Assembly: GCA_003978105.1 (NCBI GenBank)
Contig: QOAO01000002.1
Coordinates: 1 to 14,204 of the forward strand
Direction: 5' to 3'
DNA: 14,204 bases
From: Thermovibrio sp.
Lineage (GTDB): Bacteria > Aquificota > Desulfurobacteriia > Desulfurobacteriales > Desulfurobacteriaceae
The position numbers were made by a program, and so were the translations under genes. Under the pieces are notes generated by a model. The model saw only the letters and a list, made by a program, of their open reading frames with translations. It searched no databases and was not told where the DNA came from. Positions 1 to 6,791 of this stretch are shown piece after piece. Positions within the stretch are counted from its first letter, which is position 1. Each line of letters starts with the position of its first letter.

Positions 1-892
1 CCGGAATGAGTCCAAACTTAACAAGGTCGTCAGGTTCAACGTGTTTTAGAAGCTCATCCCTCTCCAACTTCTTTTTATCAACGTCTGCAGTGAACCCTAA
101 ACTTCCCTTTCCTATTCTCCTTGAAATAATCTCCTCAAGTCCTACGAATGCCCCGCCGCAGATAAATAGAATGTTTGATGTATCAATCTGAATGTACTGC
201 TGATGAGGATGCTTCCTTCCACCCTGAGGAGGAACATTTGCAATAGTTCCCTCTAATATTTTTAGTAGTGCTTGCTGAACACCTTCGCCCGAAACATCCC
301 TCGTGATTGATGGATTTTCGCTCTTCCTCGAAATCTTATCTATCTCATCAATGTAGATAATTCCCCTCTCGGCTTTCTCAATATCGTAGTCTGCGGCCTG
401 AATTAGCCTTAGAAGGATATTCTCAACGTCCTCACCTACGTATCCAGCCTCAGTTAGGGTTGTTGCATCTGCAATTGCAAAAGGGACATCAAGGAGTTTT
501 GCAAGGGACCTTGCAAGGAGGGTCTTTCCCGACCCCGTTGGACCTATCAGGAGAATGTTGCTCTTTTCAATTTCTACGTCATCTACAGTTCCACCGGACA
601 TTATCCTCTTGTAGTGGTTGTAAACTGCAACTGAAAGAATCTTTTTGGCCTCTTCCTGACCTATCACGTACTGGTCTAAGAACTCCTTTATCTCCTTTGG
701 AGTAGGGAGTTTGTCTATGTTAACTGGAGCTCCCTTCTTATTCTCATCGTTCTCATGGAGCATCTTGTAACACTCATCAACACATACGTTACAAATTGCT
801 ACGCCCTTTGGACCGGTTATTAAAGCCTCTACTTCGTTCTGCCCCCTACCGCAAAACGAACATCTTCTTTCGGGAATTTTTGTTTCAAACAT
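1..892 (-). CDS. clpX: ATP-dependent Clp protease ATP-binding subunit ClpX (5' part, C-terminus beyond left edge)
   Basis: ClpX is a hexameric AAA+ unfoldase that feeds substrates to the ClpP peptidase in the cytoplasm. The 297 visible residues read without interruption. The N-terminal zinc-binding domain has C11, C14, C34 and C37 (CX2C-X19-CX2C). Walker A GPTGSGKT is at 117-124, pore-loop GYVG at 150-153 and Walker B IYIDE at 179-183. The ClpP-docking loop, IGF in E. coli, reads LGF at 265-267, which still looks competent to bind ClpP. The gene leaves the window just after this loop, so sensor-2 and the C-terminus are unseen. The start is an ATG preceded by GAGGTAAAGGT. The gene lies 69 bp downstream of the second pilin gene with no obvious terminator between them, so read-through from the pilin operon is possible. 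The family call is essentially certain. Confidence 0.97.
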   Translation of the reverse strand, partial: MFETKIPERRCSFCGRGQNEVEALITGPKGVAICNVCVDECYKMLHENDENKKGAPVNIDKLPTPKEIKEFLDQYVIGQEEAKKILSVAVYNHYKRIMSGGTVDDVEIEKSNILLIGPTGSGKTLLARSLAKLLDVPFAIADATTLTEAGYVGEDVENILLRLIQAADYDIEKAERGIIYIDEIDKISRKSENPSITRDVSGEGVQQALLKILEGTIANVPPQGGRKHPHQQYIQIDTSNILFICGGAFVGLEEIISRRIGKGSLGFTADVDKKKLERDELLKHVEPDDLVKFGLIP

Positions 893-961
893 ACCTTTAC
901 CTCTTTTAATTTGAGTTTTTGGAGATTTAAATATAGGATTGAGGATATCTTTGGGGGATTT

Positions 962-1441
962 CTACTGTTTTTGAGCCAGCGTATGCCACCCTACAAAGTC
1001 GTTGTTTGGAGTTGCATCGGGGCAGTCTTCATCCTGTAACGGATGGCCTATTGAACTTTTCTTCCAGTAAATCATGTCGTTTTCCGTTTGATATGCGTAT
1101 ATTTTATCGCCGTAAGTATGCTTTGTACAGAAGTTCGCATAGCTTCTATTAACTTTTGCAACAGCCCTAATGTCCTTTGATAGATACTTGTGTTCAAAAC
1201 CATCTACCCTGATTATTCCGTTTTGAGTTACATCTTCTGTAGAAAAAGAGGCAAATCTTTGATTTATTGAATAGTAGGCGAGTTCATCGTTTATCAAGCT
1301 TTTTAAATCGTACAGAGCAACAGAATTTCTTGCAGACGTTTTGTATATTTTGTATGAGCTTATAGCTATTGAAGTGAGTATTCCTATGATTACTATTGAG
1401 ATTAAAAGTTCTATTAAAGAAAATCCCTCCCTCTTTATCAT
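962..1441 (-). CDS. Type IV pilin-like protein (minor or accessory pilin/pseudopilin)
   Basis: A 159-residue protein with a class III prepilin signal: short basic leader MIKREG, cleavage expected between G6 and F7, then FSLIELL with the conserved glutamate at mature position 5 (E11). A single hydrophobic assembly helix spans about 8-29. C105 and C140 could form the C-terminal disulfide loop usual in pilins. I chose ATG 1441 because GAGG sits six bases upstream; the longer frame from TTG 1453 would place that ribosome site inside the gene. It follows the major pilin gene on the same strand after 48 bp holding an intrinsic terminator, so it is probably made at a lower level. The globular part is not recognised, so minor pilin versus second structural pilin cannot be decided from sequence alone. 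It would act at the inner membrane and in the pilus fibre. Confidence 0.85.
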   Translation of the reverse strand: MIKREGFSLIELLISIVIIGILTSIAISSYKIYKTSARNSVALYDLKSLINDELAYYSINQRFASFSTEDVTQNGIIRVDGFEHKYLSKDIRAVAKVNRSYANFCTKHTYGDKIYAYQTENDMIYWKKSSIGHPLQDEDCPDATPNNDFVGWHTLAQKQ

Positions 1442-1460
1442 AGTTTTCCTCAAGTTTAAG

Positions 1461-1479
1461 AAAAAGCCCCTAACGGGGC
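1461..1479 (-). terminator. Intrinsic terminator between the two pilin genes
   Basis: Read on the minus strand, GCCCC-GTTA-GGGGC forms a tight 5-bp GC stem with a tetraloop (1466-1479), followed at once by TTTTT (1461-1465). It begins about 10 bp after the major pilin stop codon and ends about 20 bp before the next pilin start. It would cap most major-pilin transcripts while letting a fraction read through. Confidence 0.8.
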
Positions 1480-1489
1480 AAAGTTAGAA

Positions 1490-2017
1490 TTATTCTACCT
1501 CTTTAGGAGCCTTGTCTACACAAGAGCTATATCTAACATAAACACTATACTTGTTGTTTACTTTTATATTTTTATGACCTAAAGCAAATCCATAACCAGG
1601 AACACCATCAGGGCAAGTGAGTTTAACTACTGCTGTTGAGTTGTCCGCTTCAGTACTGTTATCTACTGTTATATCCTCTTTATTACCATCACTGTCTGAG
1701 TCTGTTGCCGTAACTTTTAACATCACAACATTTTTGGAAAGAGGAATGGTTGCAACAACGTTACCATCCGAATCCTTAAGTTCTAATTTACCATTAGCAG
1801 AATCGTAGGTGATTAAACTGTCATCTCCTGTTGCGTATTTATCAAACTGAGAGAAGTATGCTTCTTCGGAAGCAATAATATTGTGAGCATCCGATTTCAT
1901 TGCTGCAACATAGGCTCTCTGTTTGTACTTACTGAACTGAGGAATTGCAATTGCTGCGAGAATTGCAATAATCGCAATAACGATTAACAGTTCAACAAGT
2001 GTAAATGCCCTTCTCAT
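1490..2017 (-). CDS. Type IV pilin, probable major subunit (PilA/PilE-like)
   Basis: A 175-residue prepilin with a very short leader MRRA, then FTLVELLIVIAIIAILAAIAIP. This is the classic N-methylated assembly helix, with glutamate at mature position 5 (E9) and the helix-kinking proline at 26. The residue before the cleavage site is alanine (A4) rather than the usual glycine. C135 and C166 probably close a C-terminal D-loop. An acidic stretch at 105-117 contains DSDSDG, resembling a calcium-binding DxDxDG loop, with a second KDSDGN at 81-86. A strong AGGAGGTG ribosome site precedes the ATG. It is first in its transcription unit, with a sigma-54-like promoter and its own terminator, as expected for the abundant structural pilin. 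The role in adhesion, twitching or DNA uptake is inferred; ComEC lies 3.2 kb away. Confidence 0.92.
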   Translation of the reverse strand: MRRAFTLVELLIVIAIIAILAAIAIPQFSKYKQRAYVAAMKSDAHNIIASEEAYFSQFDKYATGDDSLITYDSANGKLELKDSDGNVVATIPLSKNVVMLKVTATDSDSDGNKEDITVDNSTEADNSTAVVKLTCPDGVPGYGFALGHKNIKVNNKYSVYVRYSSCVDKAPKEVE

Positions 2018-2057
2018 AAAACACCTCCTAAATTTTGTTTTCTAACTTTAAAGTATA

Positions 2058-2074
2058 AGCAAATTTTATACCAA
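2058..2074 (-). promoter_or_regulatory. Sigma-54 (-24/-12) promoter candidate of the major pilin gene
   Basis: On the minus strand the sequence reads TTGGTAT-n4-TTTGCT. The GG (2071-2072) and GC (2059-2060) dinucleotides are separated by exactly 10 bases, as in the canonical GG-N10-GC element. Transcription would start near 2047, leaving a leader of about 30 nt that includes the AGGAGGTG site. Pilin genes in several bacteria are known to use RpoN with the activator PilR. A sigma-70 alternative (TATACT just downstream) lacks a good -35. Neither rpoN nor pilR is visible in this window. Confidence 0.55.
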
Positions 2075-2124
2075 ACTACAAACTTTTAAGTAATAGGAAT
2101 TTCAATTCTATTCGTTCAATGAAG

Positions 2125-2161
2125 TGACAATTTTTGTCATGATTTATGACGAATTTTGTCA
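2125..2161. promoter_or_regulatory. Two palindromic activator or operator sites in the pilin/trpF divergent region
   Basis: Two 15-bp dyads share the form TGAC-n7-GTCA: one at 2125-2139 (centre AATTTTT) and one at 2147-2161 (centre GAATTTT). Their centres are 22 bp apart, about two helical turns, so both lie on the same DNA face. Relative to the inferred pilin start they fall at about -78 to -114, the usual place for enhancer sites of sigma-54 activators. The second lies about 50 bp upstream of the trpF start codon, so an operator role for trpF is also possible. The dyads are seen; the binding protein is inferred. Confidence 0.55.
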
Positions 2162-2212
2162 GATAAGAAAAGGTTTATGTTTAGAATAAACATTAAAAGG
2201 AGGAGCAATAAA

Positions 2213-2842
2213 ATGGTTAAAGTAAAGGTCTGTGGAATAACAAATTTAAATGATGCTTTGGTTACTGTTGAGGCCGGAGCCGATGCAGTTGGTTTTATCC
2301 TCTATCCAAAAAGTAAGAGGTTTATAAAGGCAAAGGAGGTGAGAAGGATAACTCAAAATTTACCTCCTTTTATTTTCAAGGTTGGTGTATTTGTCAACGA
2401 AGACCCCCATACTGTTTTGGAAATTCTAAGCTATGCAAACTTGGACTTTGCACAGCTTCACGGGGACGAGTCTCCAGAGGAGTGTGAGTACATAGGGGAA
2501 GAAAGGGTAATAAAAGTTTTTAGGCTTAAGTTGATTGATGAAGTTGAGAAAATAAAGCCCTACGTTGGAAAGATTAGAGCTCTCCTTCTTGATACCTACT
2601 CCGAAAGCTCCTACGGGGGAACTGGAAAAACGTTTAACTGGGAGATAGCAAGGGCTGTAAAGGAGAGATTTCCCCAAATTCCTCTGATTCTCTCCGGTGG
2701 TCTAAATCCTGAAAATGTAAGAGATGCCATCAAAGAGGTTAACCCCTACGCTGTTGATGTAAGTAGTGGTGTTGAGAGGGCTCCCGGGATTAAGGATGAG
2801 GAGAAGATAGAGCTCTTTATAAGAAGAGCTAAGTGTAAATAG
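2213..2842 (+). CDS. trpF: Phosphoribosylanthranilate isomerase
   Basis: TrpF converts N-(5'-phosphoribosyl)anthranilate to the deoxyribulose form (CdRP) in tryptophan synthesis. The 209-residue protein is a full-length (beta/alpha)8 barrel. It opens with VKVCGIT (catalytic base C7) and keeps LLLDTYS with the general acid D127. GGTGKTF is at 135-141, the phosphate-binding SGGLNPENV at 161-169, and the terminal VDVSSGVE at 181-188. The start is ATG 2213, nine bases after AGGAGG; an in-frame TTG 57 bases upstream has no ribosome site and would add a non-homologous leader. No other trp gene is adjacent, so this is a solitary trpF, and it diverges from the pilin gene. A weak TAGAAT -10 at 2182-2187 is the only promoter hint. 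Confidence 0.96.
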   Translation: MVKVKVCGITNLNDALVTVEAGADAVGFILYPKSKRFIKAKEVRRITQNLPPFIFKVGVFVNEDPHTVLEILSYANLDFAQLHGDESPEECEYIGEERVIKVFRLKLIDEVEKIKPYVGKIRALLLDTYSESSYGGTGKTFNWEIARAVKERFPQIPLILSGGLNPENVRDAIKEVNPYAVDVSSGVERAPGIKDEEKIELFIRRAKCK

Positions 2843-2906
2843 TTTGCAAATATAAACTTTGGTATTAAGTTGAAGAAGTAAGAAAAATTAAATCAAAGGA
2901 GATACC

Positions 2907-3404
2907 ATGGGAACAAAAGCAAGGGAACTTGTTGGAGAACATGTAGACAGAATTGTGGAGCTCCTAAACAGAGCTCTCTGTGACGAATGGCTTGCGTACT
3001 ACCAGTACTGGATAGGCTCAAAGGTCGTTAAGGGACCTATGAAGTCGGCAGTTGCTGCTGAACTTGTACAACACGCCCAGGATGAGCTCCGCCATGCAGA
3101 TATGCTTGCAATGAGGATTTTAGAGCTTGGTGGAACACCTGTTCTGACTCCAAAGAAATGGTTCGAGCTTACAAACTGCGGTTATGACTCACCTGAAAAT
3201 CCCTTCGTTAAGCAGATTCTGGAGCAGAACATTAAGGGAGAACAGTGCGCAATAGATACTTACAACAAAATTGTTAAATTTACAAAGGACATAGACCCTG
3301 TTACCTACAACATTGCACTTCAGATAATGACAGATGAGGTTGAACACGAGGAGGATTTACAGGGACTTTTAGAGGACCTGATGAACATGGAGTTTTTAAA
3401 GTAA
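2907..3404 (+). CDS. Ferritin-like di-iron protein (Dps-like/bacterioferritin-like, DPSL type)
   Basis: A 165-residue four-helix ferritin-like protein. Predicted di-iron ligands follow bacterioferritin spacing: E27 (in CDEWLAYY), E60 and H63 (DELRH), E112 (GEQC), and E144 and H147 (DEVEH). The two ExxH motifs are clear. Such proteins oxidise ferrous iron with peroxide or oxygen and store it or detoxify peroxide in a cytoplasmic shell. C91 and C114 stand out because Dps-like (DPSL, 'thioferritin') members known in archaea and anaerobes have a cysteine pair close to the di-iron site; that assignment here is inference. The bacterioferritin haem methionine cannot be placed with confidence. Ribosome site AAAGGAGA precedes the ATG. 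The gene is 64 bp after trpF with no terminator between, so it may be co-transcribed, and it ends at a strong hairpin terminator. Confidence 0.85.
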   Translation: MGTKARELVGEHVDRIVELLNRALCDEWLAYYQYWIGSKVVKGPMKSAVAAELVQHAQDELRHADMLAMRILELGGTPVLTPKKWFELTNCGYDSPENPFVKQILEQNIKGEQCAIDTYNKIVKFTKDIDPVTYNIALQIMTDEVEHEEDLQGLLEDLMNMEFLK

Positions 3405-3405
3405 A

Positions 3406-3431
3406 GGGAGGAGAGAATCCTCCCTATTTTT
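3406..3431. terminator. Shared hairpin terminator between the ferritin-like gene and aspS
   Basis: GGGAGGA-GAGAA-TCCTCCC is a perfect 7-bp stem (3406-3412 with 3418-3424), followed on the plus strand by TATTTTT. It starts two bases after the ferritin-like stop codon. On the minus strand the same stem directly follows the aspS stop codon, with a weaker TTTACTTT tail, so it probably works in both directions. Confidence 0.85.
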
Positions 3432-5214
3432 CGTTTTCTTCAGAGTCAATTTTTATGTGAAGCTCCTCCAACTGTTCCTTTCTAACAGTATCTGGAGCTC
3501 CTGTAAGTAAACACTGTCCCCTCTGAGTCTTCGGAAATGCTATAACGTCCCTGATTGATTCTTCTTTTCTCATTATTGCACAGAGCCTGTCAAGTCCGAA
3601 CGCCATTCCTCCGTGGGGCGGAGCTCCGTACTTTAGAGCTTCAAGTAGGAAACCAAACCTCTCCTTTGCCTCCTCATCTGAAAGACCTATAACCTTAAAT
3701 ACCTTTTCCTGAATGTCCTCCCTGTGGATACGAATACTTCCTCCGCCTATTTCAACGCCGTTTAGTACCATGTCGTATGCCCTTGCCCTGACCTTTTCTG
3801 GAGATTCAAGGAGAATCTCTACATCCTCCTCCTTCGGGCTTGTAAATGGATGGTGGAGAGCTTCCCACCTGTTTTCATCCTCGTTCCACTCAAACATCGG
3901 AAAGTCTACAACCCAGAGAACGTTAACCTTGTCTTCATCAATCAACCCTGTTATCCTTCCAAGTTTCAGCCTCAGGTTTGCAAGTGCCTGATTAACAACG
4001 TCCTTTTTGTCTGCAACAAAGAAGAGAATATCCCCAACCTCAGCTTCTAACCTTTCAAGTATCCTGTTCATCTCCCCTTCTGAGAAGAACTTAACAATTG
4101 GGGATTGAAGCCCTTCCGGAAGAACCTTTATCCAGGCAAGCCCCTTCGCTCCGTATATTCCAACAAACTTTGTAAGTTCGTCAATTTCCTTCCTTGAGAG
4201 CTTTGCTCCACCCTTAAAGTTAATTGCCTTAACTATGCCTCCTTTCTCGGCAACAGTTCTAAACACCTTGAACTGACACTCCTTGGCAATGTCTGTAATT
4301 TCTTTCAGCTCAAGTCCAAACCTCGTGTCGGGCCTGTCAGTTCCAAACCTGTTCATTGCCTCATCGTAGGTCATTACGGGAATTTCACCGATTTCAACTC
4401 CTAAGAGCTCTAAGTAGAGCTCCCTCAAAAGCCTTTCTGCAACGTCCATCACGTCCCTTTCAGTTACAAAGGACATTTCAAAGTCAATCTGTGTAAACTC
4501 CGGCTGCCTGTCTGCTCTCAAGTCCTCATCCCTAAAGCACCTTGCAATCTGGTAGTACCTGTCAAACCCTGAAACCATTAGAATCTGCTTAAAGAGCTGT
4601 GGGGACTGAGGGAGGGCATAGAACTTACCCGGATAGATTCTGCTCGGAACCAAGAAATCCCTTGCTCCCTCAGGGGTACTCTTTGTAAGGTATGGAGTTT
4701 CAATCTCTATGAATCCCTCCTCGTTAAAGACCCTCCTTGTGACCTGGTAGAGTCTATGACGGAAGATTATGTTTTCAGCCATTTTCTTTCTTCTAAGGTC
4801 CAAAAATCTGTACTTTAACCTTGTCTCCTCCCCAACTTTTACATCGTCCTCTATTGGGAATGGGAGTGGAAGGGACTTGTTCAGGATTTGCAGCTTTTCT
4901 GCGTATATCTCAACCTGTCCCGTTTTAAGTTTTGGATTCTCTGTTCCCGGTGGCCTCCTCCTTACCTCCCCTTCAACGGCTATTACAAACTCATCCCTAA
5001 GCTTTTTGGCCTTCTCGACAATCTCCTCAGAAATTTGGGGAGAGAAGACCACTTGAACCTTTCCCGTTCTGTCCCTTAAATCAACAAAGACAACTCCTCC
5101 GTGGTCCCTCGTTGAGTCAACCCAACCTGCAACCCTTACTCTATCTCCAACGTCCTTTCCAGTTACATCTCCACAGTAGTGGGTTCTCTTGAATTCTCCA
5201 AGGTGTTCAAGCAT
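3424..5214 (-). CDS. aspS: Aspartyl-tRNA synthetase, bacterial type, probably non-discriminating
   Basis: A 596-residue class II aminoacyl-tRNA synthetase that charges tRNA(Asp) in the cytoplasm. An OB-fold anticodon-binding domain covers about 10-110. Motif 1 is around 155-185. Motif 2 (CFRDEDLRADRQPEFTQ) is at 226-242. The bacterial GAD insertion covers about 285-425. GGGSIRIH is at 490-497 and motif 3 (GMAFGLDRL) at 536-544. In the anticodon domain the loop reads RDHGG with H38; a histidine here is associated with non-discriminating AspRS that also charges tRNA(Asn), whereas discriminating enzymes such as E. coli's have leucine. That would imply GatCAB amidates Asp-tRNA(Asn) in this organism; gatCAB is not in view. 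The ATG overlaps the comEC stop by one base (TAATG), indicating translational coupling. The terminator hairpin lies at its stop codon. Confidence 0.97.
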   Translation of the reverse strand: MLEHLGEFKRTHYCGDVTGKDVGDRVRVAGWVDSTRDHGGVVFVDLRDRTGKVQVVFSPQISEEIVEKAKKLRDEFVIAVEGEVRRRPPGTENPKLKTGQVEIYAEKLQILNKSLPLPFPIEDDVKVGEETRLKYRFLDLRRKKMAENIIFRHRLYQVTRRVFNEEGFIEIETPYLTKSTPEGARDFLVPSRIYPGKFYALPQSPQLFKQILMVSGFDRYYQIARCFRDEDLRADRQPEFTQIDFEMSFVTERDVMDVAERLLRELYLELLGVEIGEIPVMTYDEAMNRFGTDRPDTRFGLELKEITDIAKECQFKVFRTVAEKGGIVKAINFKGGAKLSRKEIDELTKFVGIYGAKGLAWIKVLPEGLQSPIVKFFSEGEMNRILERLEAEVGDILFFVADKKDVVNQALANLRLKLGRITGLIDEDKVNVLWVVDFPMFEWNEDENRWEALHHPFTSPKEEDVEILLESPEKVRARAYDMVLNGVEIGGGSIRIHREDIQEKVFKVIGLSDEEAKERFGFLLEALKYGAPPHGGMAFGLDRLCAIMRKEESIRDVIAFPKTQRGQCLLTGAPDTVRKEQLEELHIKIDSEENEK

Positions 5215-6659
5215 TACCGACCTCTCTTCCTTTTTGTTTTGGGAATTTTAGAACAATTTTTCCTCAACCTTAAATCAATAAGTTTGCTTTTAAAGAGGAG
5301 CTCCCTTGTGTAGGGAAGGACGTAGCTGCTCTCTATTTTGGAATTACTATATCTCTGTCCCTCTGTTGATATGAAGTAGAAAGAGTTGAGCTTCTTTCCA
5401 TCGATAAAAACTTTTTTAGTAACGTTATTTGGAAAGATTAAGGAATAAATAAGTAGAAGAATAGAAGGAACAAAGCCGTATGATGGTTTAGAGAATAGAA
5501 CTAAAAAGAGGCTTAAAACCATTTCAGCTCCAGAGATAAAGAGGGGAACCTCACAGTGAATAACTGCCCACTTTGTCAGGTGAAATAGGAACTTGGAGCT
5601 CTCTATAAAGAGAAATCCCAAATTTTCTGTTAGCTTGTTGATAAATTCTAACTCTCCAAGTGTAATCTGCTGTGCGAATGAGGATACGAGAAAGGGAACA
5701 AACAAGAATGTTGAAACGATTGAATTAACCCAGCTTAATAAATTGAACGTCCCGAAAGTACTTAAAATTATTGGAAGCGTAAATAGAACCGGAGAAATAG
5801 AAACCTTTAGCGTTTTTAACCACCAATTTTCTCTTCCCCTCAGGGCTAACAGTATGCCACCTACGGCACTGAATGAAAGTGCCGCAGACAGATTGAACTC
5901 TGTGAAGGTGACGCTTATCAAAAGAACAACTACCAAAAGGTAGAGCGGATTTGCCTTTCTGTAACTTTCCAATCCCAGACCTAAGAGAAACGTAAAGAGG
6001 TATGCTCTTAAGACAGAAGGAGTGAGGCCCGTTAGAGGAATAAGGGGAAGAATTAGGATGGAGGATAGAGTCACAGGCCTTCTTATTCTTAAGGTTTTGA
6101 AAAGGAGGGAAAGGAAACCGATAACAATTCCAACATGAAGACCTGATATTGCCAAAAAGTGGTAGATGCCGGCTAAGGAAAAGTATCCTTTGATTGAATC
6201 GGGAAGTTCGTACCTTACTCCTAACGTAACAGCACCGACAAGGGAGGATATGGGATAGTCGATTTTCCCTTCTAATCTCTTGTAAAGTTCATATCTAACC
6301 CTTTCAGGGGAGAAATTGCTCCTTTCAACTAAATTTCCACCCAAGTCAACTTTATCACCGGGAAAAGCACTTTCCTTTAGTTTTATATACTTGTGACCCT
6401 CAACAAAGGCAACCCTCTCATCGTTTGGGAGTTCCTTTATCCACAGAATTTCTCTTACATTTTGGTTCCCAGGAGGTTTACTCAGAAAGGATGAAACTCC
6501 TAAAAGAACAACAACAAAAACTATTCCCGGCAGGAGCTCCCTGACTCTAAACCTAAGCAAGTAGTTGAGAAAAATTAAAAGGGTCGATAGAAGGAGAAGA
6601 GGAAAGTAGGGAGTTTGGAACTCCTTAACTGTTAAAACAAAGAATGAGAGAAAAAACAC
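5214..6659 (-). CDS. comEC: ComEC/Rec2-type DNA uptake channel protein, shortened C-terminus
   Basis: ComEC forms the inner-membrane channel that carries single-stranded DNA into the cell during natural transformation. The 481 residues begin with membrane segments at about 16-32 and 43-59. A small soluble stretch at 65-125 (VEGHKYIKL..FPGDKVDL) resembles the OB-like ComEC N-domain. The competence domain follows from about 135 to 410 with many membrane helices and the signatures LAISGLHVG (169-177) and GLTPSVLRAY (211-220). The usual C-terminal metallo-beta-lactamase-like domain is absent: no HxHxDH motif, only about 70 residues starting KKVFIDGKKL and ending in a basic tail (KTKRKRGR). Homologues with that domain are around 700-800 residues. 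The GTG start is uncertain: it has no close ribosome site, while GGAGGGG lies about 25 bases upstream in the same open frame, which holds no ATG, GTG or TTG before a TAA. Confidence 0.88.
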   Translation of the reverse strand: MFFLSFFVLTVKEFQTPYFPLLLLSTLLIFLNYLLRFRVRELLPGIVFVVVLLGVSSFLSKPPGNQNVREILWIKELPNDERVAFVEGHKYIKLKESAFPGDKVDLGGNLVERSNFSPERVRYELYKRLEGKIDYPISSLVGAVTLGVRYELPDSIKGYFSLAGIYHFLAISGLHVGIVIGFLSLLFKTLRIRRPVTLSSILILPLIPLTGLTPSVLRAYLFTFLLGLGLESYRKANPLYLLVVVLLISVTFTEFNLSAALSFSAVGGILLALRGRENWWLKTLKVSISPVLFTLPIILSTFGTFNLLSWVNSIVSTFLFVPFLVSSFAQQITLGELEFINKLTENLGFLFIESSKFLFHLTKWAVIHCEVPLFISGAEMVLSLFLVLFSKPSYGFVPSILLLIYSLIFPNNVTKKVFIDGKKLNSFYFISTEGQRYSNSKIESSYVLPYTRELLFKSKLIDLRLRKNCSKIPKTKRKRGR

Positions 6660-6699
6660 GTATACAACGGGCTTTTCTATCTTCCCCTCCAGATATCCC

Positions 6700-6731
6700 T
6701 TAACTTTTTCTTAACTAAGCATATAATTATA
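6700..6731 (+). promoter_or_regulatory. speD promoter with palindromic -10 that could also serve comEC
   Basis: On the plus strand, -35 TTAACT (6700-6705), a 16-bp spacer and a perfect -10 TATAAT (6722-6727) give a start near 6734 and a leader of about 58 nt for speD. The -10 lies within TATAATTATA (6722-6731), a perfect dyad, so the minus strand also reads TATAAT (6731-6726) toward comEC. The minus-strand -35 position is poor (GCAAAA). Confidence 0.6.
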
Positions 6732-6734
6732 CGC

Positions 6735-6755
6735 GGCAAGGGGAGGACTTTTGCC
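6735..6755 (+). promoter_or_regulatory. Small hairpin in the speD leader
   Basis: GGCAA (6735-6739) can pair with TTGCC (6751-6755), holding GGGGAGGA in the loop, at the very start of the predicted speD transcript. The stem is only 5 bp. It may merely stabilise the 5' end. The functional speD ribosome site, GAGGAGGAAGG, lies further downstream outside the hairpin. Confidence 0.3.
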
Positions 6756-6791
6756 AATTTCTATTAAAACACAAATAGAGGAGGAAGGAAA

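Noticed and set aside
460..705. 81-residue plus-strand frame within clpX, and similar frames opposite aspS, comEC, the coiled-coil gene and the activase
   Set aside because: All are shadows of strongly supported genes on the other strand or frame, with no ribosome sites or family signatures.
2156..2212. N-terminal extension of trpF from TTG 2156 (19 extra residues)
   Set aside because: It overlaps the second palindrome, has no ribosome site, and the TrpF family starts at VKVCGIT; ATG 2213 has AGGAGG upstream.
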